Assembly (NCBI RefSeq): GCF_002188635.1
Contig: NZ_NINX01000019.1
Span: forward strand, 24,484-88,483
Source of the DNA: Pigmentiphaga sp. NML030171
Lineage (GTDB): Bacteria > Pseudomonadota > Gammaproteobacteria > Burkholderiales > Burkholderiaceae_B
Direction: 5' to 3'
DNA: 64,000 nt
The translations under genes were made by a program, and so were the position numbers. This document shows, piece after piece, positions 9,772 to 17,350 of the stretch. The number at the start of each line of letters is the position of its first letter. Position 1 is the first letter of the stretch. The notes below the pieces were generated by a model, which saw only the letters and a list, made by a program, of their open reading frames with translations, did no database searches and was not told the DNA's origin.

Positions 9772-9800
9772 TTGATGTTTTATTGACGAAAGCATAACGT
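9772..9800 (+). promoter_or_regulatory. Candidate sigma-70 promoter of the ABC/oxoprolinase operon
   Basis: TTGATG (9772-9777) and TAACGT (9795-9800) are spaced 17 nt in an AT-rich stretch of the 123-nt gap ahead of the receptor gene. This is a motif match only. Confidence 0.35.
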
Positions 9801-9875
9801 TTACCTCCATCCACAGCCCCGCCGGCCTTCGCGCCGCCGCGGAGCCGTTCCTCCACCATCGACCCGAGAACCGAC

Positions 9876-11003
9876 GTGCCGACGCGACTCCCCTTCCGCC
9901 GCCTGCTGGCGGCCACCGCTGCCTCCGGCCTGTTGTCCGCCCCCGCCCTGGCCGCGGAACCGCCGATCACCGTCGGCCTGTTCACCCACTTGTCCGGCAA
10001 CTTCGCCGAATACGGCGCGAGCTTCAAGAACGCCATCGAGCTCTATCTGGACAAGGTCAATGCCGACGGCGGCATCAATGGCCGCCCGATCAGGCTGGTG
10101 GTCGAGGACGACCGCAATTCGCCGCAGGAAGCCGCCACCGTGGCGCGCAAGATCGTGGCCACGCCCGGCGTGGTGCTGGCCATCGGTTCCTGGTCGACCA
10201 CGGCGTCGCTGGCGGCGGCGCCCATCTTCACCGAGGCGAAGATCGCGCAGATCAGCCCCACCTCGTCGCACCCGGACTTCAGCAAGCAGAGCCCGTATCA
10301 GTTCCGGCAGAACAATACCGACGACGTGCTGGCCCAGTACAACGCCGACACCATCCACAAGCAGCTCAAGGCCAACCGCATCGTCATCCCGTACTCGCAG
10401 GACGACTGGGGCCTGTTCACCGTCAAGGCCACCTCGGCCGCCATCGAGAAGGACGGCGGCAAGGTGCTGCTGACCGAGGCCGTGATGCCCAACGCCCGGG
10501 ACTTCCGGCCGCTGGTCAGCAAGATCAAGTCGCTCAAGCCCGACGGCGTCTTCCTGGCCCTGCCCTACCAGGAAGCCTCGATCTTCATCCAGCAGCTGCG
10601 CCAAGCCGGCGTCGACATTCCGGTGGGCGGCGGCGTGCCGCTGACCTCGCCCAAGTTCATCGAACTGGCGGGCAAGGCCGCCGAGGGCGTGGTCGTCCAC
10701 AGCATCTTCTTCGCCGGCGATCCGTCCAAGAAGGCCTTCGTCGACGCCTACCGCGCCAAGTACAACCGTACGCCCGACCAGTTCGCCGCGCTGGCCTACG
10801 ACGCAGCCGGCGTGGGCGTGGCCGCCATCCGCCGCGTCGTGCAATCGGGCAAGCCGCTGACCGGGCAGAGCGTGCGCGACGAACTGGCGGGCGGCCCCGC
10901 CTACGAGGGCGTCACCGGCGTGACCAAGTACGAGAACGGCAACGTCCGCAAGGCGCCCACTTTCCTGGTGATACGCAACGGCGAATTCCAACTGAACAAG
11001 TAA
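9876..11003 (+). CDS. Branched-chain-type (HAAT) ABC transporter periplasmic binding protein
   Basis: A 375-aa LivJ/K-like type I periplasmic receptor. The signal peptide is RRLLAATAASGLLSAPALA, then AEPPITVGLFTHLSGNFAEYGASFKNAIELYLDKVNADGG, the classic start of the family. The start codon is GTG (9876). The receptor captures a small amphipathic solute and delivers it to the fused permease encoded downstream. It heads an apparently single operon ending with an oxoprolinase/hydantoinase (21012), so the ligand is more likely a lactam, hydantoin or related compound than leucine. That is context-based inference. Confidence 0.92.
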   Translation: MPTRLPFRRLLAATAASGLLSAPALAAEPPITVGLFTHLSGNFAEYGASFKNAIELYLDKVNADGGINGRPIRLVVEDDRNSPQEAATVARKIVATPGVVLAIGSWSTTASLAAAPIFTEAKIAQISPTSSHPDFSKQSPYQFRQNNTDDVLAQYNADTIHKQLKANRIVIPYSQDDWGLFTVKATSAAIEKDGGKVLLTEAVMPNARDFRPLVSKIKSLKPDGVFLALPYQEASIFIQQLRQAGVDIPVGGGVPLTSPKFIELAGKAAEGVVVHSIFFAGDPSKKAFVDAYRAKYNRTPDQFAALAYDAAGVGVAAIRRVVQSGKPLTGQSVRDELAGGPAYEGVTGVTKYENGNVRKAPTFLVIRNGEFQLNK

Positions 11004-11079
11004 TTTCCTTCAGCGCCTGCCGCCGGCCCGCCTCACGGCGCGGCCGGCGCAGCCTTTTCCGGCCACCGCACTCATTCCC

Positions 11080-12960
11080 ATGCTCGAATTATTCGCCAGC
11101 CAGATTCTGAACGGCCTGGCCATCGGCCAGGTCTACGCCCTGATCGCGCTCGGCTTCTCGCTGGTGTTCGGCGTCTCCAATCTCATCAATTTCGCGCAGG
11201 GCGCGCTGTTCATGCTGGGCGCCTTCATCGCCTTCACCGGCGTGGCCGTGCTGCAACTGCCGCTGCCGGTCGCGGCCACCGGTTCGGTGCTGATCGTCGC
11301 GCTGCTGGGCATGCTGCTCGAACGGGTGGCGCTGCGGCCGCTGGAGAACGCGCCGTACATCGCCCCGGTGCTGTCCACGCTGGCGATCAGCCTCATCATC
11401 GAACAACTGGCCGAGATCATCTGGTCTCCCGAGAGCCAGTCCTTCCCGGTGTCGTTCGACGAAGCCACCTACTACTTCGGCAACGCCTACATCACCAGCA
11501 CCGACCTGCTGATCTTCGGCTTCGGCGCGCTGGCCACGCTGGCCCTGACGCTGTTCCTGTCGCGCTCGTGGTGGGGCCGCGCGCTGCGCGCCACCGCGCA
11601 GGATCGCGACGCGGCGGCACAACTGGGCGTGCGCACCGGCAGCGTGCGGCAACTGGCCTTCGCCCTGGCTGGCGCCCTGGGCGCCTTGAGCGGCGTGCTG
11701 GTCGCGCTGTATTTCAAGAGCGTATTCCCGCAGATGGGGCTGCCCTTCGGCCTGAAGGGCTTCGCCGCGGCGCTGCTGGGCGGGCTTACCAGCACGCCGG
11801 GAGCGGTGCTGGGCGGCCTGCTGCTGGGCGTGGTCGAGACGCTGGCCAGCGCCTACGTCGGCGAAGGATCGCGCGACCTGGTGGCGTTCTGCCTGGTGCT
11901 GGTCTTCCTGGTGTTCCGGCCGCACGGGCTGCTGGGCGACCGTCGCCTGGACGCGCTGGGCGGCGCCAGCGGCGCGGCGGGCGCCATGCCGACCACCAGC
12001 GTGCTGGCCTCGTTCTCCAGCCAGCGCGGCGCCGTGCGCGCCTGGGAACTCCCGCCCTGGGGCTTCCTGGCGGCAGCAGCCGTGCTGGCGCTGCTGCCGG
12101 CGCTCACGCAGAACGCCTATTTTCTGCAGGCCGTGGTCTACGCCATGATCTTCGCCCTGCTGGTGGCCAGCGTCACGCTGGTCTCCGGGGCGCTGGGCGT
12201 GCTGTCCATCGGACATACGGCCTTCTACGGCGTGGGCGCCTACGCGGTCGGGCTGCTGGCCCGCAATGCCGGCTGGCCGGCCGAGGCCGCGCTGATCGGC
12301 GCCGCCGCGGCCACCGCCTGTGTGGCGGTGGTGGCTGCCCTGCCGCTGCTCAAGCTCAGCGGCCACACGGCCGCGCTGGGCACGCTGGCCGTCGGGCAGA
12401 TCGGCTATCTGGTGTTCATGAGCTGGCTGGACGTCACGCGCGGCCCCATGGGGTTCATCGGCATCCCGGCGCCCAGGCTGGCGCTGCTGGGCGGACTGCC
12501 GCTGCCGAGCCTGGCCGGCAAGTTCTGGCTGGTCGCGGCCGTGGCCGGGATCGCCCTGTTCCTGGCGCAGCGCCTATTGGACTCCGGCGTGGGCCGGGCC
12601 TGGCGCGGCATACGCGAGGACCGGCTGGCGGCGCATACCGCCGGACTGCCGGTGCGCCGCTACCTGCTCGTGGGCTTCGCGTGTTCCGGCCTGCTGGCGG
12701 GCCTGGCGGGCGGCCTGTTCGCCTACGTGCAGAGCGTGGTCAGCCCCGAGAGCTTCACCGTCAGCGCCTCCATCCTGCTGTTGACCATCGCGGTGCTGGG
12801 GGGGCTGGGCAACCTGACCGGCGCGGCGCTGGCCGGCTTCGCGCTGACCCTGCTGCCGGAACTGCTGCGGCCCTTCGCCGAATGGCGCATGGTCGCCTAC
12901 GGCCTGGCGCTGCTGATCATGCTGCGCCTGCGTCCGCATGGCCTCCTCGGAGCAAGATGA
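11080..12960 (+). CDS. Fused LivH-LivM ABC permease
   Basis: A 626-aa inner-membrane protein made of two permeases normally encoded separately. Residues 1 to about 295 are LivH-like (ILNGLAIGQVYALIALGFSLVFGVSNLINFAQGALFMLGAF and a terminal LVFRPHGLLGDRR). After a short linker (about 296-325), residues about 325-626 are LivM-like (VTLVSGALGVLSIGHTAFYGVGAYAVGLL, RAWRGIREDRLAAHTAGL and a terminal RLRPHGLLGAR). Both halves keep the cytoplasmic coupling loop with Arg-Ala-Glu/Asp-type residues. It pairs with the LivG and LivF ATPases downstream. The fusion fixes a 1:1 permease ratio. Confidence 0.92.
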   Translation: MLELFASQILNGLAIGQVYALIALGFSLVFGVSNLINFAQGALFMLGAFIAFTGVAVLQLPLPVAATGSVLIVALLGMLLERVALRPLENAPYIAPVLSTLAISLIIEQLAEIIWSPESQSFPVSFDEATYYFGNAYITSTDLLIFGFGALATLALTLFLSRSWWGRALRATAQDRDAAAQLGVRTGSVRQLAFALAGALGALSGVLVALYFKSVFPQMGLPFGLKGFAAALLGGLTSTPGAVLGGLLLGVVETLASAYVGEGSRDLVAFCLVLVFLVFRPHGLLGDRRLDALGGASGAAGAMPTTSVLASFSSQRGAVRAWELPPWGFLAAAAVLALLPALTQNAYFLQAVVYAMIFALLVASVTLVSGALGVLSIGHTAFYGVGAYAVGLLARNAGWPAEAALIGAAAATACVAVVAALPLLKLSGHTAALGTLAVGQIGYLVFMSWLDVTRGPMGFIGIPAPRLALLGGLPLPSLAGKFWLVAAVAGIALFLAQRLLDSGVGRAWRGIREDRLAAHTAGLPVRRYLLVGFACSGLLAGLAGGLFAYVQSVVSPESFTVSASILLLTIAVLGGLGNLTGAALAGFALTLLPELLRPFAEWRMVAYGLALLIMLRLRPHGLLGAR

Positions 12961-13030
12961 AACCCACCCCCTACGCGCTACGCGCGCCCCCTCAAGGGGG
13001 CGGCACTGGCGGACCGGCAAAGCCGGATCC
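12961..13030. repeat. REP-like double-hairpin element inside the operon
   Basis: In the only sizeable gap of the operon, two hairpins lie in tandem. CGCCCCC (12985-12991) pairs with GGGGGCG (12996-13002) over a TCAA loop. CCGGC (13014-13018) pairs with GCCGG (13022-13026) over AAA, extended by GGA/TCC with one bulge. A CTACGCG duplication precedes them. This layout resembles the dispersed REP-type repeats common between genes of Burkholderiales. It may stabilise or attenuate the upstream part of the mRNA. Confidence 0.55.
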
Positions 13031-13090
13031 GCTGTGTCCTCGATCGAAACACGCGTCGCAACGGACTCCTCTTTGCCATGAACGACTGAT

Positions 13091-13951
13091 ATGACGACTC
13101 GCGATGAACAACGAGGACTGCGGGTGGAGCGCCTGAGCCGCCATTTCCGCGGCGTCAAGGCGGTGGACGATGTCAGCTTCGCCGTCGCCCCGGGCCAGAC
13201 CGTGGCGCTGGTGGGCCCCAACGGCGCCGGCAAGTCGACCCTGATCCAGTTGCTGAGCGGAGTCGAGAAACCTTCGTCGGGACATGTCTTCCTGGATGGC
13301 CGCCGCATCGACGGACTGGCCCCCGAGCACATCGCCCGGCTGGGCCTGGGCCGCAGCTTCCAGACCTCGCGCGTGTTCCCCGCCCTGAGCGTATGGGACA
13401 GCGTGATGCTGGGCACCCAGGCCGGGCTGCTCGGCCGCGCGGGGTCCGCGCGGCTGGTCGATCCGCTGACTGAGATCGCCGGCGAACTGCTCGGCCTGCC
13501 CGTCTGGCGCCGCCGCCGGGCCGAGGCAGAGGAACGCGCCCGCGCGGCCCTGCAACGCTTCGGCGAACGGCTCTGGCCGCGGCGCGACCAGCCGGCCTAC
13601 AGTCTTTCGTACGCGAACCGCCGGCGCCTGGAACTGGCGCGCGTGCTGGCTGCCCGGCCGCGCTTCGTGCTGTTCGACGAACCGGCCGCCGGCATGAACC
13701 CCAGCGAAACCGCCGAACTCACCGATCTGTTGCTCGCGCTGCGCGCGGAACAGCCGCAGCTCGGCATCCTGGTCGTCGAGCACAAGCTGTCCCTGGTCCG
13801 GCGCATCGCCGACCAGGCCATCGTCCTCAATCAGGGGCGGATACTGGCCACCGGCACCCCGGCCGAGGCGCTGGACCATCCCGAAGTCGTCGAAGCCTAC
13901 CTCGGCCGCGCGCGCAGGCGGCCGGTCAACTCGGATGCCCATCTTGGCTGA
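13091..13951 (+). CDS. LivG-type ABC transporter ATP-binding protein
   Basis: A 286-aa ATPase of the HAAT importer. Walker A is GPNGAGKST (about residues 43-51), the Q-loop region is GLGRSFQTSRVFPALSVWDSV, Walker B is FVLFDEPAAGMN, and the switch His is in VVEHKLSLV. The ABC signature, normally LSYG, reads LSYANRRRLELARVLAARP, as in many LivG proteins. It ends overlapping the LivF gene by 17 nt, indicating coupled translation. It powers the LivHM fusion encoded upstream. Confidence 0.92.
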   Translation: MTTRDEQRGLRVERLSRHFRGVKAVDDVSFAVAPGQTVALVGPNGAGKSTLIQLLSGVEKPSSGHVFLDGRRIDGLAPEHIARLGLGRSFQTSRVFPALSVWDSVMLGTQAGLLGRAGSARLVDPLTEIAGELLGLPVWRRRRAEAEERARAALQRFGERLWPRRDQPAYSLSYANRRRLELARVLAARPRFVLFDEPAAGMNPSETAELTDLLLALRAEQPQLGILVVEHKLSLVRRIADQAIVLNQGRILATGTPAEALDHPEVVEAYLGRARRRPVNSDAHLG

Positions 13952-14726
13952 GCTGCCCTCTTCCTCCCCCCTGCTGCAACTGGACGCGGTCGACGTGCAC
14001 TACGGCGCCGTCCAGGCCCTGTTCGGCGTCAGCCTGCGTGTCCAGGCCGGAGAAGTGGTCTCCGTGCTGGGCGGCAACGCGTCGGGCAAGTCCACGACCC
14101 TCAAGTCGGTGCTGGGCCTGGCCCGCCCGTCCAACGGACGCGTCCTGCTGGACGGCCGCGAGATCCAGGGCCTGGCGCCCGCCGAGGTCATCGGGCTGGG
14201 CGTGGCCAGCGTACCCGAGGGGCGCCGTGTGTTTCCGGACATGACGGTGCGCGAAAACCTGCTGCTGGGGGCCTACCCGCGGCGCCACGACAAGTCCGCC
14301 GTGGCCGCCGACCTCGACGAGGTGTTCCAGGCCTTCCCGCGCCTGGCCGAGCGCCGGGGCCAGCTGGCCGGCACGCTGTCGGGCGGGGAACAGCAGATGC
14401 TGGCCCTGGGCCGGGCGTGGCTGCGGCGCGGGCGCCTGGTCTGCATCGACGAGCCGTCGATGGGCCTGTCGCCGAAATTCGTCGATGCGGTCTACGAGGT
14501 GCTGTTCCGCTGGAAGGCGTCCGGCCAGACCATCCTGCTGGTGGAACAGAACGCCCGCATCGCGCTGGAGCTGGCCGACCGGGCCTATGTGCTGCAGCAC
14601 GGCCACGTGGTGCTGCAAGGCAATGCCGCCGATCTCGCGGCGGACCCCGCCGTGCAGCAGGCCTACCTGGGCGCGGAAGCCCCGGCCCGCGAATTGGAGG
14701 GGGCGCTGGCCCCCAACGGAGAATGA
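13935..14726 (+). CDS. LivF-type ABC transporter ATP-binding protein
   Basis: A 263-aa second ATPase of the importer. Walker A is GGNASGKST (the usual GxNGAGKST with Asn-Ala-Ser). The LivF-typical ASVPEGRRVFPDMTVRENLLLGAY follows, then the signature LSGGEQQMLALGRAWL, Walker B LVCIDEPSMGLSP, and the switch His region normally reading VEQN (ILLVEQNARIALELADRAYVL). It overlaps livG upstream by 17 nt and the flavoprotein downstream by 4 nt. Together with LivG it forms the heterodimeric motor. Confidence 0.92.
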   Translation: MPILAELPSSSPLLQLDAVDVHYGAVQALFGVSLRVQAGEVVSVLGGNASGKSTTLKSVLGLARPSNGRVLLDGREIQGLAPAEVIGLGVASVPEGRRVFPDMTVRENLLLGAYPRRHDKSAVAADLDEVFQAFPRLAERRGQLAGTLSGGEQQMLALGRAWLRRGRLVCIDEPSMGLSPKFVDAVYEVLFRWKASGQTILLVEQNARIALELADRAYVLQHGHVVLQGNAADLAADPAVQQAYLGAEAPARELEGALAPNGE

Positions 14727-16444
14727 ACATGTCCCATCCCACCCTGCACACGCTGGAAACCGACGTGCTGGTGATAGGCGCCGGCGGTGCCGGCATGAGC
14801 GCGGCCATCGCCGCCTCGCAGGCCGGCAAGCGGGCCCTGCTGGCCGACCGCAGCCTGATCGGGCGCGGCGGCGCCACCATCATGGCCCAGATGACCGTGG
14901 CCGCCGCCCTGGGCGAACAAGGGCCGGACCACTGGCAGCATCACCTGCGCGACACGCTGACGGCGGGCCGCGGCCTGTGCAGCGAACCCCTGGCCCGGCT
15001 GCTGTGCGAGGAAGGCGTGGACGCGATCCGCCTGCTGGACCGCTGGGGCGTGGGCTGGGCCCGCGACGGCGAGCGGATGGCACAGACCCGGGCCCCCGGC
15101 CACGACCGCCCCCGCTGCGTCTACGTCGACTACCTGAACACCGGCCCCGCGGTGGCCAAGACCCTGCGCGCGCAGGCCGCGCGCGAGCCCGGCGTGCGGC
15201 GCGTGGGCGACCTGCTGGTGGTGGAACTGCTGCGCAAGGACGGCCGCGTCACCGGCGCCGTGGCGCTGCACCTGGGCTCCGGCGACCCGGTCCTGATACG
15301 GGCCGGCGCCACCATCATCGCCACCGGCGGCCTGACGCGCCTGTACCGCCGCAACAGCGCCTCGCTCAACATGGGCGGCGACGGTTTCGCGCTGGCCCTG
15401 CGCGCGGGCGCCCGGCTGATCGACATGGAGTTCGTGCAGTTCTTCCCCATCGGCCACCTGGCGCCGCGCCTGGTCGGCTTCGACCCCATCATGTGGGATC
15501 CCTTCCGCTACAAGCTGGGCGGCAAGCTGCTGAACAACCAGGGAGAGGAATTCGTCGAACGCTACGGCAACGCCGCCGAAGGCCAGGGCTACACCACCAC
15601 CCGCGACGCCGCGACCTACGCCATCCTGAAGGAGGTCGAGGCCGGCCGCGGCACGCCGGCCGGCGGCGCGTGGCTGAGCTTCCGTCACGTGCCGGAAGAC
15701 ACGCTGCGCGCGGCGTTCGGCCCCATCATCAACAAGCTGGCCAAGGCCGGCATCGATCTGACGAAGCAGATGATAGAAGTGGCGCCCATCGCCCACTATC
15801 ACATGGGCGGCATCCGGGTGAACACCGACCTCGCCACCGACGTGCCCGGCCTGTATGCCGCGGGCGAGGCCGTGGGCGGCGCCAACGGCGCGAACCGGCT
15901 GTCGGGCAACGCCATCACCGAGGCGATCGCCTTCGGACTGCGGGCCGGCCGCGCCGCGGCCGCCGACTGCCCGGAGCCGCCCTCGCTGGAAGCACTCGAG
16001 GCCCTGGCCCGCCCCTGGCTGCAACGGCTCGCGCCGCGCCACGGCGAGCCGGACGCGCTCAATGCCGCGTCCCTGATCGAGGAATTGCAGGCGCTCATGC
16101 AGGCGCACGTCGGCCCCTTCCGCACCGAGGCGGGCCTGCGGCAGGCTCTGGACGGGCTGGACGCATTGCGGACACGGGCCGGCAGCGACCTGCCGGGCGG
16201 CGGGCCGCAGGACCCGGTGCGGCTGGACACGCTGGACCTGCGCAACATGCTGCTGGTGGCCGAGGCCGTGACCCGCTGCGCGCTGGCGCGGCGCGAGAGC
16301 CGCGGCGCGCACCAGCGCGAAGACCATCCCGGGCAGGAAGACGCCTGGACGCTGAACCAGACCATCGCCTGGCGCGACGGCCAATGGACGCTGGCCACCC
16401 AGCCCGTCCAGCGCCTCGAGGCCACGCAGGAGGACATCGCATGA
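14723..16444 (+). CDS. SdhA/FrdA-like FAD-dependent oxidoreductase, soluble type
   Basis: A 573-aa flavoprotein related to the flavoprotein subunit of succinate dehydrogenase/fumarate reductase and aspartate oxidase. The dinucleotide fold is VLVIGAGGAGMSAAIAA (Gly19, Gly21, Gly24). The capping/active-site region contains IAHYHMGGIRVNTDLATDVPGLYAAGEAVGGANGANRLSGNAI, and a helical C-terminal domain follows. The His that carries covalent FAD in SdhA is absent (the segment reads GRGGATIMAQ), so FAD is probably non-covalent. The next gene encodes a tiny iron-sulfur protein, and no membrane anchor is present. The likely role is oxidation or reduction of the imported compound or a breakdown product. 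The start is ATG 14723, overlapping the livF stop. Confidence 0.85.
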   Translation: MNMSHPTLHTLETDVLVIGAGGAGMSAAIAASQAGKRALLADRSLIGRGGATIMAQMTVAAALGEQGPDHWQHHLRDTLTAGRGLCSEPLARLLCEEGVDAIRLLDRWGVGWARDGERMAQTRAPGHDRPRCVYVDYLNTGPAVAKTLRAQAAREPGVRRVGDLLVVELLRKDGRVTGAVALHLGSGDPVLIRAGATIIATGGLTRLYRRNSASLNMGGDGFALALRAGARLIDMEFVQFFPIGHLAPRLVGFDPIMWDPFRYKLGGKLLNNQGEEFVERYGNAAEGQGYTTTRDAATYAILKEVEAGRGTPAGGAWLSFRHVPEDTLRAAFGPIINKLAKAGIDLTKQMIEVAPIAHYHMGGIRVNTDLATDVPGLYAAGEAVGGANGANRLSGNAITEAIAFGLRAGRAAAADCPEPPSLEALEALARPWLQRLAPRHGEPDALNAASLIEELQALMQAHVGPFRTEAGLRQALDGLDALRTRAGSDLPGGGPQDPVRLDTLDLRNMLLVAEAVTRCALARRESRGAHQREDHPGQEDAWTLNQTIAWRDGQWTLATQPVQRLEATQEDIA

Positions 16445-16812
16445 CATCGACCAACGACTCCATCCGCCTGAAGATCCAGCGCGCCGGCGCCGGCACCGAG
16501 GCCCGCGTCGTCGAATACGACGTACCTCCCCAGGCTGCCGCGTCGCTGCTGGACGCGCTGCGCTGGGTGCGCGCGCACCAGGACGATACGCTGGCTTTCC
16601 GCTATGCCTGCATCAACGCCAATGCCTGCAAGGAATGCATGATGCGCCTGGACGGCAAGGTCGTGTACGCCTGTCTGGCCAAGCTCGAGCCGGGCACCTC
16701 GCACACGGTCGAACCCCTGCCGAACAAGCCGCTGGTACGCGATCTCGTGACCGAGATCGCGCCGCCCAAGGAACGCCTGTTCGCCGGCGAGGGCGACGAC
16801 GATGACGAATGA
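16441..16812 (+). CDS. Small [2Fe-2S] protein, SdhB N-domain-like
   Basis: A 123-aa protein equivalent to the N-terminal ferredoxin-like domain of SdhB/FrdB. Cysteines 57, 63, 66 and 78 fit a plant-type [2Fe-2S] site (ACINANACKECMM then VVYACLAKLEPG), but the first gap is C-x5-C rather than the usual C-x4-C. The C-terminal domain that binds [4Fe-4S]/[3Fe-4S] clusters is missing; the protein ends in an acidic tail (GEGDDDDE). It overlaps the flavoprotein by 4 nt and the MarR gene by 11 nt. It probably shuttles electrons to or from the flavoprotein; the partner acceptor is not encoded nearby. Confidence 0.8.
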   Translation: MTSTNDSIRLKIQRAGAGTEARVVEYDVPPQAAASLLDALRWVRAHQDDTLAFRYACINANACKECMMRLDGKVVYACLAKLEPGTSHTVEPLPNKPLVRDLVTEIAPPKERLFAGEGDDDDE

Positions 16813-17350
16813 CGGCCGGCGCCCGGACGCGTCGGACGAGGCCGGCGAACGTCTGCGCATCCTGTCCTCGGCGCACCTGGCCACGGGTCCGCATGCCGAG
16901 CTGTCCGAGCTCGAGTTCGGGTTGATCATCGCCCACAATGCGTTCAGCCGCTGGATCGTGCGCTGCATGGCGGCGGCCGGCGCGGCCGACCTCGCGGTCA
17001 CGGACGTGCTGGTGCTGCACCACGTCCACCATCGGAAGCGGGGCAAGAAACTGGCCGACATCTGCTTCACCCTGAACTACGAAGACACGCACGTCATCAA
17101 CTACTCGCTGAAGAAACTGGCTGGCATGGGCCTGGTGCGCGGCGAAAAAAGCGGCAAGGAAGTGCTCTACGCCACCACCGGGGAAGGCGCGGCGCTGATC
17201 GATCGCTTCCGCGCCGTCCGGGGCCGCTGCCTGCTTGCCAGCGTCGAAGGCGAACTGGCCGACGGCGCCTCCCTGTCCGACGTGGCCCGGCGCCTGCGCA
17301 TGCTGTCGGGCCTTTATGACCAGGCCGCCCGCGCGGCCTCATCGCTATGA
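16802..17350 (+). CDS. MarR-like winged-helix transcriptional regulator
   Basis: A 182-aa DNA-binding protein. The winged-helix core spans about residues 55-130 ([66 protein letters not shown]), with recognition-helix-like content in [12 protein letters not shown] and a beta wing in [14 protein letters not shown]. It is embedded inside the operon, overlapping the iron-sulfur gene by 11 nt and the oxoprolinase gene by 4 nt, so it probably senses the operon's substrate and may autoregulate. No operator was identified. Confidence 0.75.
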   Translation: MTNDGRRPDASDEAGERLRILSSAHLATGPHAELSELEFGLIIAHNAFSRWIVRCMAAAGAADLAVTDVLVLHHVHHRKRGKKLADICFTLNYEDTHVINYSLKKLAGMGLVRGEKSGKEVLYATTGEGAALIDRFRAVRGRCLLASVEGELADGASLSDVARRLRMLSGLYDQAARAASSL

